This document shows positions 37,850 to 46,774 of a DNA stretch of 64,000 nucleotides, one piece after another. A program made the translations under genes and the position numbers. The stretch's first letter is position 1; each line of letters opens with the position of its first letter. A model generated the notes under the pieces. That model was not told the DNA's origin. It worked only from the letters and a program-made list of their open reading frames with translations, and did no database searches. The stretch is from NCBI GenBank assembly GCA_905182405.1, contig CAJJBQ010000001.1, positions 186,001 through 250,000 of the forward strand, written 5' to 3'. The stretch comes from Akkermansiaceae bacterium (GTDB lineage Bacteria; Verrucomicrobiota; Verrucomicrobiia; Verrucomicrobiales; Akkermansiaceae).

Positions 37850-38536
37850 ATGAAATCATTGTTCATCTCCTTCCTGATTGCCCTTCCCGCTGTTGCCGAT
37901 CATCACCTAGCCAACGAGCTGACCGCCGCCGAAAAGAAGGCTGGTTGGGCTCTTCTCTTCGATGGAAAATCGACGGAGCATTTTCGAAATTATAAAAAAG
38001 AGTCCCTTTCTGACCGTTGGGTCGTGAAGGATGGTGCGATCACGCTGACGAAAAAGGGCGGCGGTGATTTAATTACGAAGAAGCAATATGAAGCCTTCGA
38101 GTTCACGGTGGACTACAATATTACCCCGGGGGGGAATTCGGGGTTGATGTTTCATGTGCAGGAGACTGAAAACACCCCATGGAAAACGGGTGCCGAGATT
38201 CAGATTCAGGACAACGTGAAAGGACACGATCCGCAGAAAGCGGGTTGGCTTTATCAACTCTACAAGCCGGAGCCGGTGGTGGATGCGACCAAGCCGGCCG
38301 GAGAATGGAACACCCTTCGCGTTTTGATCACTCCGGAGAAATGCGTGCAGTGGATGAACGGGACGAAGTATGTTGAATACGTCAAAGCATCGAAGGATTG
38401 GAATGAGCGGGTGGCGAAGTCTAAGTTTTCCAAGTTCCCAAATTTCGGAAAGCCGACGAAGGGTCATCTTTGTCTTCAGGACCACGGAAACGTTGTTTCC
38501 TTCCGCAACATCAAGATCCGCGAGATTAAGAAATAG
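37850..38536 (+). CDS. DUF1080 family secreted protein (3-keto-disaccharide hydrolase-like)
   Basis: From ATG 37850 the product has 228 residues with a signal peptide (MKSLFISFLIALPAVADHHL). The DUF1080 marks are GWALLFDGKSTEHFRNYKKE, WVVKDGAITLTKKGGGDLIT, FEFTVDYNITPGGNSGLMFH, AEIQIQDNVKG and the late GHLCLQDHGNVVSFRNIKIR. The fold is a lectin-like beta sandwich. Some members cleave 3-keto-glycosides, and the family is greatly expanded in this phylum. The ATG at 37799 would put 17 non-leader residues in front, so I reject it. The DJ-1 gene follows after 14 bases, suggesting one transcript. Confidence 0.93.
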   Translation: MKSLFISFLIALPAVADHHLANELTAAEKKAGWALLFDGKSTEHFRNYKKESLSDRWVVKDGAITLTKKGGGDLITKKQYEAFEFTVDYNITPGGNSGLMFHVQETENTPWKTGAEIQIQDNVKGHDPQKAGWLYQLYKPEPVVDATKPAGEWNTLRVLITPEKCVQWMNGTKYVEYVKASKDWNERVAKSKFSKFPNFGKPTKGHLCLQDHGNVVSFRNIKIREIKK

Positions 38537-38550
38537 CGACCAGCGAAGCG

Positions 38551-39123
38551 ATGGATCAAGAAGTGATTGGAGAGGCTCTCATCGTAGTGGGTGACGCGAC
38601 CGAAACGGTGGATACTCTCTATCCGTACTATCGCTTGATTGAAGCGGGGATTCGTCCGGTGGTGATTGCTCCGGAGAAGAGGCGTTATCAAATGGTCCTG
38701 CACGAGGTGAAGCCCGGGTGGACCATTACGAAGGAGTGGGAGGGCTATTCGATCGATGCTGATCTCGCTTTTTCAGAGGTCGATGAGAGCAAATATTTGG
38801 GCATCTTTTTCTCGGGCGGCCGCGCGCCGGAATACATCCGCTACGACGAGGATCTGGTGCGGATGACGAAGTATTTTTTCGCCGAAGGAAAGCCGATTGC
38901 CTCGGTGTGCCATGGGGTGGAGATCCCGGCTTACGCCGACTGCGTGCGTGGCAGACGGATGGCGACGGTGCCGAAATGTCGTTTCGATCTGGAGTCCTGT
39001 GGCGGAATTTATGTCGATGAAGCGTGTGTCATTGATGACAATTTGGTCTCGGGCCGGACTTACCATGACAGCGGGCATTTCGTGGGTCCGTGGATCAAGA
39101 TGATGGAAGCCAGTTGCGAGTAG
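38551..39123 (+). CDS. DJ-1/PfpI family protein
   Basis: The 190-residue protein has the class-I glutamine-amidotransferase-like fold of the DJ-1/PfpI superfamily. It has GEALIVVGDATETVDTLYPY at the start, YLGIFFSGGRAPEYIRYDED, and the nucleophile elbow KPIASVCHGVEIPAYADCVR with the reactive cysteine-histidine pair. CGGIYVDEACVIDDNLVSGR is typical of the C-terminal half. Members act as deglycase-like enzymes, proteases or stress proteins; the activity here cannot be told. It lies directly after the DUF1080 gene and before the broken COQ7-like gene. Confidence 0.92.
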   Translation: MDQEVIGEALIVVGDATETVDTLYPYYRLIEAGIRPVVIAPEKRRYQMVLHEVKPGWTITKEWEGYSIDADLAFSEVDESKYLGIFFSGGRAPEYIRYDEDLVRMTKYFFAEGKPIASVCHGVEIPAYADCVRGRRMATVPKCRFDLESCGGIYVDEACVIDDNLVSGRTYHDSGHFVGPWIKMMEASCE

Positions 39124-39151
39124 TAAAGCCGGGGCAAACCAAAAAATTACG

Positions 39152-39530
39152 ATGGTGCTCGGCCATCCTCAGCTCGTGAAATTCCTGCGCTTGGCATACT
39201 CGGCGGAAAGGGTGGCGTCCTTTGCCTACGTTGGTCATGCGGGGTCGCTTCGGGATGCGGATGAGATCGCGAGAGTGCAGAAGATCGAGGAAGACGAGTG
39301 GGGCCATCGGCGTCATGTGCTCGAGATTATGGGGCAGTATGATATTCCGGTGTCGCGGTGGAATGAGCTGAAATACCACGTCATTGGAAAGGTGATCGGC
39401 CACAACTGCTATCTCATCGGACGCTTCGTGCCTTACTTTTTTTGGGGAAGCTGGAGAGTAAAAACGTGTGCGAATACTTTGTCATGATCCGTCGTTTCCA
39501 CTCCCTCGGAATTAATGATCATGATCACAA
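39152..39530 (+). pseudogene. COQ7-like di-iron (ferritin-like) protein, frameshifted and truncated
   Basis: From ATG 39152 the frame reads HPQLVKFLRLAYSAERVASF, AYVGHAGS and VQKIEEDEWGHRRHVLEIMG, with an ExxH pair as in carboxylate-bridged di-iron COQ7/demethoxyubiquinone-hydroxylase-like proteins, then GKVIGHNCYLIGRFVPYFF. At a run of seven T (about 39438-39444) the meaningful reading moves to another frame: GKLESKNVCEYFVMIRRFHS, then LGINDHD. Restoring one base in the T-run joins them. After DHD the expected C-terminal helix with the second EH pair is missing, so the gene is also truncated. Confidence 0.65.
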
Positions 39531-39604
39531 AGCGGGCGAGACGTTACGGAATTTTTCCTCGATCAATAGGTCATCCGTCTTTCTCGCCATGGACGAGCTG
39601 AGGA

Positions 39605-39964
39605 CTAAATGGCGGAGGCTTTCAGGTCTTCAAGATCGACGAATTCCAAAGCGGATTCACTCGTCGCCTCCAGGTTCACCTTTGGGGCGCAGCCGGCATC
39701 AAAGGCCTCCTTCCAGCGCATGATGCAGAGGCACCAAGAGTCACCTGGCTTGAGACCAGGGAATTGAAACTCGGGCCGTGGGGTGCTGAGGTCATTCCCC
39801 CGTGCTGCGCTGAACTCGAGGAACTCCGCAGTGACCTCGGCACAGAGACAATGAATCCCTTGATCGCCTCCGCCAGTGCGGCAGAGACCATCGCGGAAAA
39901 ACCCCGTCATTGGGTCGATGGAGCAGGAGGTGAGTGGCCCTCCGAGGACGTTGTAAATATTCAT
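39605..39964 (-). CDS. DUF2237 family protein
   Basis: The 119-residue protein shows the strongly conserved DUF2237 pattern: NVLGGPLTSCSIDPMTGFFR, DGLCRTGGGDQGIHCLCAEV, TAEFLEFSAARGNDLSTPRP, FPGLKPGDSWCLCIMRWKEA and a C-terminal LEATSESALEFVDLEDLKAS. Its many conserved cysteines and histidines suggest metal binding, but the function is unestablished. The length is normal. It lies 11 bases downstream of the PhoD-like gene on the same strand. Confidence 0.93.
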   Translation of the reverse strand: MNIYNVLGGPLTSCSIDPMTGFFRDGLCRTGGGDQGIHCLCAEVTAEFLEFSAARGNDLSTPRPEFQFPGLKPGDSWCLCIMRWKEAFDAGCAPKVNLEATSESALEFVDLEDLKASAI

Positions 39965-39975
39965 GATGGAGCTAA

Positions 39976-41847
39976 TTACTTGCCTGCCGCGACTCCGGAT
40001 TTGTAGATTCGTTGCGCTTTTCCTTTTCCAATCTTAATGGTGTGTGGATCGTCTGAGTAGACGGGGAGCTTGCCGGAGGAATCCTGAAGACGGGCGGTGT
40101 AGAGAATCTCCTTCGTGGTCTCATTGATGACCTGCACGACGGGATTCTTGAGATCGACATTGTAGTCGAGATGACCGGTGGGTTTGCGGCCGTCGTTATC
40201 GCGCGCATTGAAGGTGATGGGCCAGCCGGGGAACTGGGCGTCGCTGCCTTTGGTGGCATCGCTAAAGCGCTTGTAGCACTCGAAGGTCACCTTACGGGTT
40301 GATTTTTTGAAACGGCAGATGCCGTAGCCGTCCGCGCGTTTGGTTTCGTCACTGCGATTCTCGGGGTTGGCGTAGGCAAGCATTGTGATCTTGTTGCCGA
40401 GGCCATCGAGGTAGTCGCCGGTCCAAGGAAGGGGCGAGTTAGGGACGGCATTGGGGCCGGCCTTTTCGTCCTCCGGATGCCACCAGCGGCCGTAGATCGT
40501 GTTGACGAGCGCAGGGGAGGTAAAGGCGTAGGGTCCGTCGCCAAAGGAATCGATGCCATGCTTTACCGAGACGGCGAGGTGTTGGTCGCCACAGAGGTGA
40601 GTGGCCCATCCCCGGCGAATTTCGCGTAGGGCGTTGTTACGGCCGGTCTGGGGCCAGGCATTGGAGTCGAGGTCGGCGAGGAGCCGGTTAGTGGGAGACC
40701 CGTGGATGTGGACTGCTCCGCAAAAGGCGGTGGCAGAGAGGACGGATTTCATTTCCGCTCCGGTCCAGTCTTGCGACCAGTTGTGGAGGAACTTGAGCTG
40801 GCGGTCACCTAGAAGCTTGAGGCCTGCGACGTCGACAGCCTTGCGATCATACTTGGGGTCGTTGATGTGATCGGGGCGGGGACCCATTTTTGGGATGGTG
40901 CCTTCGGGGCCGGTTTTGAACTTACGGTCTTCGATGATGGCGAAGTCGATCCCGCCACAGAGAAGGCTGGTGAAGTAGACGCTGATATCGCGCTTGATGG
41001 GCGAGGGGTCGACGGGATCAGGAAGGTGCCAGGTTTGCTGACGCTGGACCATGTTTACGTATTTAGCGGGGTAGAAATATCCGCCGCTGGGGCCGGCAGA
41101 GTTGGTGGCTTGGATGCCTTCTTCTCCCCAGAGATTGGCTTGGCCGATGTCGTGGTCGTCTGGGATGGTGATGGTTGGTCGATCACGCATGACGTCGCGA
41201 AACTGCATGCCAAACTCGAGCCATCCCGAGGTGTGCTGGGTGTGATCGTAGGTTTGGTCTCCCGCGAAAAAGAGGATGTCGGGGTTGTGATGAAGGAGGT
41301 TCTTTAAGATGACGGGACGTGGGCCGGTGGTACGGGAGGAATTGCAGGACAAGTTGCCGGTGACGATGACATCCTTGTCTTTTGGGTCCTTTCGAACGAG
41401 TCCTTCAAAGGTCGCTTTTTCGGAGTGGCGGAGGCGGTAGGGGATGTTCTTGGAATGGTCCCAGTTCTTGATGCGGAAGTGCGCGGACCAGCCGGGGTAG
41501 TGGATTTTCTCCTTCGCAATTTCCTTCCATGTCTCGCCGTCCTTGATCTCAAGACGGACCTCATAGGTTTCGTCGGGCATGAGGGGAAAGAGTTGTGCGG
41601 TGAGCTTGAGGGTCTTGTGAGCAACGGTGTAAACGGCAAATCCAATAACGTCTTCGCGAGGGACATTGAGCTCGATGAGCTTGCGGGCGCGCTTTCGTTT
41701 GCCGTCGGCTTGCACTCCCTGTTTCCACCACTCACCGGTGGCGCGGCCATCGAGTTGGGGAAACTTTTTTCCAAAGACTTCGGAGGAAGTGGGCATCACC
41801 TGGCCATGGGCAGCGGCGGCGAGGATGAGGAAGAGGACTAGTTTCAT
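39976..41847 (-). CDS. PhoD-like alkaline phosphatase D family metallophosphatase
   Basis: The 623-residue exported protein (leader MKLVLFLILAAAAHGQ) belongs to the metallophosphatase fold used by PhoD. Metal-site blocks are visible: VTGNLSCNSSRTTGPRPVIL, DILFFAGDQTYDHTQHTSGW, TIPDDHDIGQANLWGEEGIQ, then VLSATAFCGAVHIHG and THLCGDQHLAVSVKHG. An N-terminal beta domain (about 45-165, YEVRLEIKDGETWKEIAKEK) precedes the core. PhoD enzymes hydrolyse phosphate mono- and diesters outside the cell with Ca/Fe; many verrucomicrobial paralogues have untested substrates. Confidence 0.87.
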   Translation of the reverse strand: MKLVLFLILAAAAHGQVMPTSSEVFGKKFPQLDGRATGEWWKQGVQADGKRKRARKLIELNVPREDVIGFAVYTVAHKTLKLTAQLFPLMPDETYEVRLEIKDGETWKEIAKEKIHYPGWSAHFRIKNWDHSKNIPYRLRHSEKATFEGLVRKDPKDKDVIVTGNLSCNSSRTTGPRPVILKNLLHHNPDILFFAGDQTYDHTQHTSGWLEFGMQFRDVMRDRPTITIPDDHDIGQANLWGEEGIQATNSAGPSGGYFYPAKYVNMVQRQQTWHLPDPVDPSPIKRDISVYFTSLLCGGIDFAIIEDRKFKTGPEGTIPKMGPRPDHINDPKYDRKAVDVAGLKLLGDRQLKFLHNWSQDWTGAEMKSVLSATAFCGAVHIHGSPTNRLLADLDSNAWPQTGRNNALREIRRGWATHLCGDQHLAVSVKHGIDSFGDGPYAFTSPALVNTIYGRWWHPEDEKAGPNAVPNSPLPWTGDYLDGLGNKITMLAYANPENRSDETKRADGYGICRFKKSTRKVTFECYKRFSDATKGSDAQFPGWPITFNARDNDGRKPTGHLDYNVDLKNPVVQVINETTKEILYTARLQDSSGKLPVYSDDPHTIKIGKGKAQRIYKSGVAAGK

Positions 41848-42072
41848 GAGGAGTAGAAGGTAGGGGATGAAGCGGAAGGGGGGCGATCAAGAAATGGGGA
41901 AGATTTGAGAAGCGGAGTTGGGGCGGGTTGACTATTTGTTTTCCTGCGGATCAGAACGGCCTTTGCCGCAGGAGGTTAAGGAGAAGAAGACTGCTGAAGC
42001 TCGAACACTGAAAGAGCGTGCTAACATCAATCCTGAAGTCAGAGCGCGCTTCCGGCAGGCAGTGACTGTGCG

Positions 42073-42204
42073 TCAATTTTTCTCTGAAATCAGGGAGGGG
42101 CCTTCGTGGTGGTTGCGGACGAGGCCCTCAAAGGCGACGACGGCTCCCCTGGTGGGGTCGGCTAAGTCGGCGTGGAGGGTGGCGAGGGCGGAGGGGGGTG
42201 ACCT
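42073..42204 (-). pseudogene. moaE: moaE remnant (molybdopterin synthase large subunit, N-terminal piece)
   Basis: The reverse strand reads SALATLHADLADPTRGAVVA, FEGLVRNHHEGPSLISEKN, then a stop. DPxxGAVVxFEGxVRxHHxG is the N-terminal signature of MoaE, which transfers sulfur to form molybdopterin together with MoaD. Right after HHEG the family sequence (normally RxVxxLxYEAY) is lost. The piece has no start codon; a TTGAACGTTGAAC repeat separates it from moaC, which is just upstream in transcription. A working MoaE must be encoded elsewhere if the cofactor is made. Confidence 0.7.
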
Positions 42205-42218
42205 TGAACGTTGAACTT
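42200..42218. repeat. GACCTTGAACGTTGAAC repeat between moaC and the moaE remnant
   Basis: This 19-bp stretch matches 13977-13995 except near its 3' end. It sits exactly where the moaE start should be, overlapping the last two bases of moaC. Confidence 0.6.
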
Positions 42219-42702
42219 AGGATTTCCCCTGTAAGGAATAGTCTGATTTTCCGCCGGTTTTTGTTTGGAGTTTGAGTTCAGAGATGACGATGGCGGGGTT
42301 GGCGGATTTGCACATGTCGTAGAGGGTGAGGGCGGCGGTGGAAGCGCCGGTGAGGGCTTCCATTTCGACGCCGGTCTTGCCGGTGGTACGGGCGGTGGCG
42401 GTGACGAGGAGGGTGCGAGCGTCGTGGGAGGTGATTTCTACCTTAGCGGAATCGAGGGGCAGAGGGTGGCAGAGAGGAATGATCTCGGAGGTTTTCTTAA
42501 TACCCATGATGCCGGCCAGGATCGCGGTATGGAGGACGGGGCCTTTTTTGTTTTGAAGCTCGCCATTTTCCATGCGGGAAAGGATGTCGGAGCCCAGAGA
42601 GACGAGGCAGGTGGCGGTGGCGGTGCGGACGGTGGCTACCTTGCTGGAGACGTCGACCATGCGAGGTTGGTTCGAGTCGTTGAGGTGGGTGAGATCGGCC
42701 AT
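42217..42702 (-). CDS. moaC: Cyclic pyranopterin monophosphate synthase MoaC
   Basis: MoaC rearranges 3',8-cyclo-GTP to cyclic pyranopterin monophosphate, the second step of molybdenum cofactor synthesis. From ATG 42702 the product has 161 residues, the usual length, with LTHLNDSNQPRMVDVSSKVA, the AILAGIMGIKKTSEIIPLCH PLPL substrate loop, and KTGVEMEALTGASTAALTLY DMCK with the catalytic lysine and aspartate region. An upstream ATG (42735) adds 11 residues absent from the family. A moaE remnant lies downstream, and no moaA or moaD is in the window. Confidence 0.96.
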   Translation of the reverse strand: MADLTHLNDSNQPRMVDVSSKVATVRTATATCLVSLGSDILSRMENGELQNKKGPVLHTAILAGIMGIKKTSEIIPLCHPLPLDSAKVEITSHDARTLLVTATARTTGKTGVEMEALTGASTAALTLYDMCKSANPAIVISELKLQTKTGGKSDYSLQGKS

Positions 42703-42819
42703 GGGGAAAGGTGGCATTTTGTGGTAGATGGGCAAGTGGAGATGGAGAGAATGGGCCGTGGGAATTTTTGGTTGGAACCTTTTTTTGATCGTGCTGTGCT
42801 ATTTCGCAGGGGGGTTAGC

Positions 42820-43839
42820 TTATTTTTTCTCAAAAACTCCGTTCTTCACCGGGCGGATGGTTTTGTTCTCCGAGAGAACGCGGAAGGAGGCATCCGGGAA
42901 AAGTTTGAGGAGATTTTTGGGGTCAGGATGGACGCAGGCTGCGGTCGCTAAGGGGTCGGTGAGCGATGCGGAAGGGGCGATGACGGAGGCGGCTTTTTGC
43001 TCGGTGAGGCCGAGGCCGGTTTGGGGATCGATGATATGGGCGTAGCGCTTCCCTCCGATCATGATGTGCTGATGGAGGTCGCCGGAGGTGGAAATGGCGC
43101 AGTTTTTAAGCGCAAGCGACCCGGTCGGACTTAAGCTGAAAGTGCGGAGGGCGATTTGCCATCCGTCCTTTTTTGGAGGTGGGTCGCCGAGGCGGAGATC
43201 GCCTCCGGCTGCCACGAGCGTTTGCGTCAGGCCTGCGGCGGCGAGGTGATCGAAGATGGCGTCCGCGGCATATCCTTTGGCAATTCCGCCGAGGTCGAGT
43301 CGCATGCCGGGTCGGGTGAGGGTCGCGGTTTGCTGATCCGAGTCGAGGACGAGAGATTGGTATCCGCCGGTAGCGCGCGCTTTTTCGAGCAGTGGGGGAG
43401 CGGGGAGGCGTTGCGTCATCCGGGCCTGGCGCCAGAGCTGGGTGGAAGCTCCGAGAGTGGGGTCGTAGGATCCTTCGGTGATTTTTGCGATTTGCAGCGC
43501 CTTTTGGAGGAGATCGAAAAGAGTGTCGCTGATGAAAATCGGGTTGTTGATCGGGGCGTCGCAAAGCTGATTGAGCTCGGAATCGGCTTCGTAGTCGGTC
43601 GCGATTTGGCTGATTTTTTCGGCTTTATCGAGGGCTGCACCGATCGTTTTTAGCGTTTTTGGTCGATCCGTGCTGTAGGTGACGACCCGGAAAAAGGTGC
43701 CCATGAGGGGCCGCTCGAGCTCAATTCTGGTCGGAATAGGCTCAGAAGGCGACTTTTCGCAGGCTGCAAGAAGAAGAATGAGGAGTCCTAGAATAAGGCG
43801 CACGCAGGGAAAATGCCACTGAAAGGCTAATCTCACCAC
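42820..43839 (-). CDS. apbE: FAD:protein FMN transferase (ApbE) lipoprotein, copy 2
   Basis: The 339-residue protein has a leader ending in a lipobox (LILLLAACEKS, cysteine about residue 27), so it is anchored in the envelope, as is usual for ApbE. Catalytic marks are ERPLMGTFFRVVTYSTDRPK, LRLDLGGIAKGYAADAIFDH, LVAAGGDLRLGDPPP and YAHIIDPQTGLGL. It attaches FMN to proteins such as Rnf/Nqr subunits; no such target is encoded nearby. The canonical DLGGIAKGYA contrasts with the EIGGFGKEYA of copy 1 at 10687-11634. The start used may be a few residues too long; a GTG at the twelfth to thirteenth codon also gives a proper leader. Confidence 0.94.
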   Translation of the reverse strand: MVRLAFQWHFPCVRLILGLLILLLAACEKSPSEPIPTRIELERPLMGTFFRVVTYSTDRPKTLKTIGAALDKAEKISQIATDYEADSELNQLCDAPINNPIFISDTLFDLLQKALQIAKITEGSYDPTLGASTQLWRQARMTQRLPAPPLLEKARATGGYQSLVLDSDQQTATLTRPGMRLDLGGIAKGYAADAIFDHLAAAGLTQTLVAAGGDLRLGDPPPKKDGWQIALRTFSLSPTGSLALKNCAISTSGDLHQHIMIGGKRYAHIIDPQTGLGLTEQKAASVIAPSASLTDPLATAACVHPDPKNLLKLFPDASFRVLSENKTIRPVKNGVFEKK

Positions 43840-44011
43840 CCTGAAAACATGTGACCTGGTTTTCTTGGAGGAGAAGAGCCAAGCCCAAGGGGGTAGCAGT
43901 TGTTATACTTGTATGGAAGGCGTGCCTTCCTTTGGAGATGACGCACCTGTATTTATCGTATGCACAAAACTTTCACTTTCTTGACGCGTCACGCCGAAAA
44001 CGCTGCTAGTC

Positions 44012-45175
44012 ATGAAGAGCTGGGTGCTGCTCTCTCTCCTCCTCTTCTTTTTGTTGGTATTTACTAGCTGTAAAGATTCCGATACGAGCAAAACCGAACC
44101 CAATAAATTCTCTGTGGAAAAACAACCTTTTGGCACCACTATCGACGGACAAAACGTTAAACTTTTTAAGCTCCGGAACGAATTTGGCATGGAGGCCAAT
44201 ATTTCCGAATATGGTGCGGTCTTAGTTTCCCTCTATGTGCCGGATAGGGATGGCAACGCGGGAGATGTCACGGTGGGTTTCGATGATACCGATTTTGATT
44301 CCTGGGAAGGGAACGCGTCCTACTTCGGAGCAACGGTGGGCCGCTATGGAAACCGCATCGGGGACGGCCGCTTCACTCTCGATGGGAAAGAGTATGAGCT
44401 CGCCAAAAATAACGAACCCGGTATTCCCTGTCATCTTCACGGTGGCGTGAAGGGATTCGACAAGGTTGTTTGGGAAGGTGAGTCCGTTAAAAAAGAGGGC
44501 GCGACTGGCATCAAGCTAACTTATCTTTCCAAGGACGGAGAGGAAGGCTACCCTGGAAATCTCAGTGTCGCCGTGACCTACTGGCTGACCGATTCCAACG
44601 AGTTGATCTGGGAGGCGGAGGCCACTACGGACCAAGCGACGCCCGTGAATCTCGTTCACCACAGCTACTGGAACCTCTCGGCTGATCATGAGACGACGAT
44701 CTACGATCACGAGCTTCAGATTCTCGCGGACCACTTTCTTCCTACCGACAAGGGACTCATTCCCACTGGGGAAAAAGCGCCCGTGGCGGGAACTCCGATG
44801 GATTTCCGGGAGCTCACCGCAATTGGGGAAGGGGTTGAGGCGGACTTTGAGCCGCTGAAAATTGCTGGCGGTTACGACCATTGTTGGGTGCTTCGTGAAG
44901 GCGAAGGGATTCGCCCGGCAGCGAAAGTGACCGATCCTAAGACGGGACGGACGATGGAAATTCTGACCGACCAAGCGGGAGTTCAGTTTTACGGCGGTAA
45001 TTTTATCGATGGAACCTCCAAAGGAAAGAACGGGACGGTGAATCCTCATCGAGGTGCCCTTTGTCTTGAGACTGAGTGCTTCCCGGATTCTCCCAACAAG
45101 CCGGACTTTCCGAACGGTATTCTTCGTCCCGGCGAAACTTACAAGCACACTCTCATCCACCGCTTTAGCTGGTAG
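44012..45175 (+). CDS. Lipoprotein galactose mutarotase (aldose 1-epimerase)
   Basis: The 387-residue protein has a lipoprotein leader (LLLFFLLVFTSCKDSDTSK, cysteine about residue 20). The epimerase core contains LRNEFGMEANISEYGAVLVS, FGATVGRYGNRIGDGRFTLD, the conserved PCHLHGGVKGFDKVVWE with the first catalytic histidine region, VNLVHHSYWNLS with the second histidine, GGYDHCWVL and ALCLETECFPDSPNKPDFPN with the catalytic glutamate. It interconverts alpha and beta anomers of aldoses outside the cytoplasm. The pxpBC gene follows after 24 bases, which may be read-through, although the functions are unrelated. Confidence 0.95.
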   Translation: MKSWVLLSLLLFFLLVFTSCKDSDTSKTEPNKFSVEKQPFGTTIDGQNVKLFKLRNEFGMEANISEYGAVLVSLYVPDRDGNAGDVTVGFDDTDFDSWEGNASYFGATVGRYGNRIGDGRFTLDGKEYELAKNNEPGIPCHLHGGVKGFDKVVWEGESVKKEGATGIKLTYLSKDGEEGYPGNLSVAVTYWLTDSNELIWEAEATTDQATPVNLVHHSYWNLSADHETTIYDHELQILADHFLPTDKGLIPTGEKAPVAGTPMDFRELTAIGEGVEADFEPLKIAGGYDHCWVLREGEGIRPAAKVTDPKTGRTMEILTDQAGVQFYGGNFIDGTSKGKNGTVNPHRGALCLETECFPDSPNKPDFPNGILRPGETYKHTLIHRFSW

Positions 45176-45199
45176 GAAAAGGAGGTATACAATCAGACG

Positions 45200-46774
45200 A
45201 TGACATGGCTTCCCCTTGGTGACGGTGCTTTACTTGCTCAAGTAGAAGGGGCGGCGCGGCTCGCGCGGAAATTGCGTGAAGAGGCGATTCCGGAGTGCTT
45301 GGATGTGGTGTCATCGTATCACCATCTGGCGGTCTATTTTTCGCCGGCTGACTATGATGTAGTCAGGGCGTGGCTTGCGGAAACCGGACCTTCAATAGAG
45401 GAAGGTGTTGCTAATTCGAGGACGCATCACGTCCTAGTGAAGTATGATCGTGAAATAATTCAGCCCTTGGCCGATGCGCTGGAACTTTCCGTGGATGAAG
45501 TGATATCGCTTCACCAGTCGGCCCGCTACACGGTGGCTGCGATGGGGTTTTCTCCGGGCTTTCCTTATCTCGAAGGGCTTCCTAAGGAGCTTTTCGTACC
45601 ACGGCGGGATCTTCCGGTGCGAATCCCAGCAGGAACGGTGGCGATTGCGGGGGAGCAGGCAGGGATTTATCCGACCGATTCTTTTGGGGGATGGCACGCG
45701 CTCGGGACGACGCGCTTCTCCTTGTTTGATGCTGAGAGGTTTCCTTACTCGCCCTTGGAGCCGGGAGACGAAATCGTTTTTGAAGCGGAAGATAGTCCGC
45801 TTCGTGAAGCGAATTTTTCGGAGGATGATTCAATCCCTGCGGGTCACCCTGTTCTTGAAATCATTAGTTCCGCGACTGGCACGACGGTGCAGGATTTGGG
45901 GCGCCCGGGCTTTCGTCATCTCGGGGTGACATCGGGTGGCGCGGCTGATTGGGAGTCCGCCATGGTCGCGAATCTCTTGCTGGGGAATGAGGTCGGCGCG
46001 CCGCTGATTGAGTTTTGTTTGCAGGTTCCCGAGGTGACTTTTTTACGAGATGTCACAATGGCATTTGTGGGGATCGATCATCCAGGGGCGGGGTCTCCCC
46101 AGCGCTATCGGGCGGGAGAGACCCTGCAATTCAGGGGGCGACCGACTTCCTCCTATGGCTATCTCGCGATTGCGGGCGGGTTTGATGTTCCTGAAATTCT
46201 TGGAAGTGCGGCGACTGATGTGCGAGCTGGTTTGGGAGGGCGGGTTCTTCGGGTCGGGGATTCTTTGGGGCAAGGGAAGGCCGTTTCTCAACCCATTCTC
46301 GGCCCGGGGCAGCGGGTGCTTTGGCCGGGTCAGCCGACGAAGGAGCGTTTGCTCACGCTACGCGTTTTATTGGGATTGCAGGAAGAGTGGTTCGATGAGG
46401 ATTCGCGCGAGAGTCTCACGGCGGGAAGTTTTCTAAAGTCGGCGCAATTTGATCGGACGGGGGCTCGTTTGGAAGGACCTTCACTTATGTTAGAGGAAGC
46501 GCGGGAGTTAACTTCGCAACCGGTGGTGCCCGGGACGATTCAGGTTCCTCCGAGTGGCGAGCCCATCGTTCTTACAGCCGAGTGCCAAACGATAGGCGGC
46601 TATCCTGTCATTGCCCATATTATCAGTGCCGATCTTCCTGCATTTACCCGGGCGCTTCCTGGAACGCAGATTCGTTTTCAAAAAGTGACTTTGAAAGAAG
46701 CTCTCGAAGCGGATCGCTTGAGGAAACGAGAATTGGCTTTTCTCAAAACCGGACTTCAACTTCTTTTGCCATGA
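45200..46774 (+). CDS. pxpBC: Fused 5-oxoprolinase subunits PxpB-PxpC (KipI-KipA)
   Basis: One 524-residue protein carries both allophanate-hydrolase-like subunits of the prokaryotic ATP-dependent 5-oxoprolinase, which opens 5-oxoproline to glutamate. Residues about 1-205 are PxpB (LPLGDGALLAQV, YTVAAMGFSPGFPYLEGLPK, IPAGTVAIAGEQAGIYPTDS, GGWHALGTT). Residues about 215-515 are PxpC (TTVQDLGRPGFRHLGVTSGG, AADWESAMVANLLLGN, YLAIAGGFDVPEILGS, ECQTIGGYPVIAHII). The subunits are usually separate genes or a fusion. GGAGGT (45181-45186) is a strong but distant Shine-Dalgarno, 13 bases before the ATG. The stop overlaps the pxpA start. Confidence 0.95.
   Translation: MTWLPLGDGALLAQVEGAARLARKLREEAIPECLDVVSSYHHLAVYFSPADYDVVRAWLAETGPSIEEGVANSRTHHVLVKYDREIIQPLADALELSVDEVISLHQSARYTVAAMGFSPGFPYLEGLPKELFVPRRDLPVRIPAGTVAIAGEQAGIYPTDSFGGWHALGTTRFSLFDAERFPYSPLEPGDEIVFEAEDSPLREANFSEDDSIPAGHPVLEIISSATGTTVQDLGRPGFRHLGVTSGGAADWESAMVANLLLGNEVGAPLIEFCLQVPEVTFLRDVTMAFVGIDHPGAGSPQRYRAGETLQFRGRPTSSYGYLAIAGGFDVPEILGSAATDVRAGLGGRVLRVGDSLGQGKAVSQPILGPGQRVLWPGQPTKERLLTLRVLLGLQEEWFDEDSRESLTAGSFLKSAQFDRTGARLEGPSLMLEEARELTSQPVVPGTIQVPPSGEPIVLTAECQTIGGYPVIAHIISADLPAFTRALPGTQIRFQKVTLKEALEADRLRKRELAFLKTGLQLLLP

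Noticed and set aside
41918..42214. Forward 98-residue frame over the moaE remnant
   Set aside because: It is antisense to the clear MoaE-like reading and resembles nothing known.
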